A DNA stretch of 5,315 bases from Bryobacteraceae bacterium (GTDB taxonomy: Bacteria > Acidobacteriota > Terriglobia > Bryobacterales > Bryobacteraceae). The stretch lies in assembly GCA_025350445.1 (NCBI GenBank), contig JANXXV010000581.1:1-5315 (forward strand), written 5' to 3'. The notes beneath the pieces were generated by a model, which ran no database searches, had not been told where the DNA came from, and worked only from the letters and a program-made list of their open reading frames with translations. Positions 5,010 through 5,315 of the stretch are shown in pieces. How positions within the stretch are numbered: the first letter of the stretch is position 1; the number at the start of each line of letters is the position of its first letter. The position numbers and the translations under genes are program-made.

Positions 5010-5315
5010 CTAATCATTCGAGAGAACATCCACCTGGCGGCCGGCATTCTTCGTGACCCAAGTCCGCTCTTCTATTGACAGCGGACCGCCGAAATACTCC
5101 ACCGCCCGCAGGCAGCGGACGCGCAGGGAAGGCAGATTCTCCGGATCCACATCCGGCAGCCGATCCAGGTTGGCCGCGACAATTTGGAACATCTTCGCAA
5201 TCTCCGCGCGCTTGCCGGCGCCTTCGTCTCTCACGCCCTGGTCCGCCGGGCTCTGCCCCCATGTTTCGCGCCGCAGCCGGGCAGCGGCCCACGGCGTCAA
5301 ATATTCCAGATATCC
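5010..5315 (-). CDS. Unrecognised protein, C-terminal part only (5' end outside window)
   Basis: The frame is open from the right window edge to a TAG stop at 5012-5010, giving the last 101 residues of a longer protein. A TTG at 5300 could be read as a start, but the frame continues upstream without a stop (Gly-Tyr-Leu-Glu-Tyr before it), so the true start is probably beyond the edge. The visible part is hydrophilic and probably helical, with a Trp/Arg-rich stretch (TPWAAARLRRETWG) followed by a charged segment and a C-terminal motif GGPLSIEERTWVTKN. I see no membrane segment, catalytic motif or repeat, and I do not recognise the family. It lies 36 bases upstream of the next gene in the same orientation, consistent with one operon. 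It could be the tail of a secretion-associated protein given its neighbours, but nothing in these residues shows that. Confidence 0.6.
   Translation of the reverse strand, partial: GYLEYLTPWAAARLRRETWGQSPADQGVRDEGAGKRAEIAKMFQIVAANLDRLPDVDPENLPSLRVRCLRAVEYFGGPLSIEERTWVTKNAGRQVDVLSND

Noticed and set aside
1..5315. CRISPR arrays, tRNA/rRNA genes, insertion sequences, terminal repeats, hairpin terminators
   Set aside because: I saw no regularly spaced repeat, transposase motif, inverted terminal pair, RNA-gene signature or GC hairpin followed by a T-run. The window is almost wholly coding, leaving no room for them.

Overview
This 5.3-kb, GC-rich window (my estimate is high-50s % G+C) is packed with bacterial genes that all read on the minus strand, so transcription runs from the right edge (about 5315) to the left edge. 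No gap between genes exceeds about 40 bases, and I see no internal promoter or hairpin terminator, so the eight genes look like one stretch of a longer operon. The first and last genes run off the window. The content (SUMF1-fold protein, MidA-like methyltransferase with TPRs, VgrG-tail-like domain) fits a large-genome soil or environmental bacterium such as an Acidobacteriota, Planctomycetota or Myxococcota member. That placement is a low-confidence impression, because nothing in the window is taxonomically diagnostic.

Layout in the direction of transcription: (1) the C-terminal 101 residues of an unrecognised protein, 5315-5010; (2) a 117-aa protein with an MVIRxxQM start and an FP...LPWA...NDK signature, 4973-4620; (3) a 125-aa protein with a Ser/Pro-rich linker and a small HWVEI...LPDG domain of the kind attached to VgrG tails and type VI secretion (T6SS) effector-cluster proteins, 4603-4226; (4) a GNAT N-acetyltransferase, 4207-3728; (5) a 247-aa protein overlapping the GNAT gene by four bases and holding two copies of the fold seen in gene 2, 3731-2988; (6) a Cys-rich 201-aa orphan with the strongest Shine-Dalgarno sequence in the window, 2960-2355; (7) a SUMF1/formylglycine-generating-enzyme-fold protein with a probable signal peptide, 2374-1493; (8) a large MidA-like SAM-dependent methyltransferase fused to C-terminal TPRs, 1474 to beyond position 1.

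The best reading is an accessory or cargo island of a contractile injection system (T6SS or related) or a similar polymorphic-effector locus. The VgrG-tail-type domain and the small-domain pair suggest loading or adaptor proteins. The Cys-rich 201-aa protein is the best candidate effector or other specialised product. The SUMF1, GNAT and methyltransferase proteins may be modifying or regulatory partners. No structural secretion gene (VgrG, Hcp, PAAR, sheath, ATPase) lies in the window, so this remains an inference from domain types and co-orientation. The clearest internal observation is that genes 2 and 5 share three copies of one domain, with key residues in identical register.
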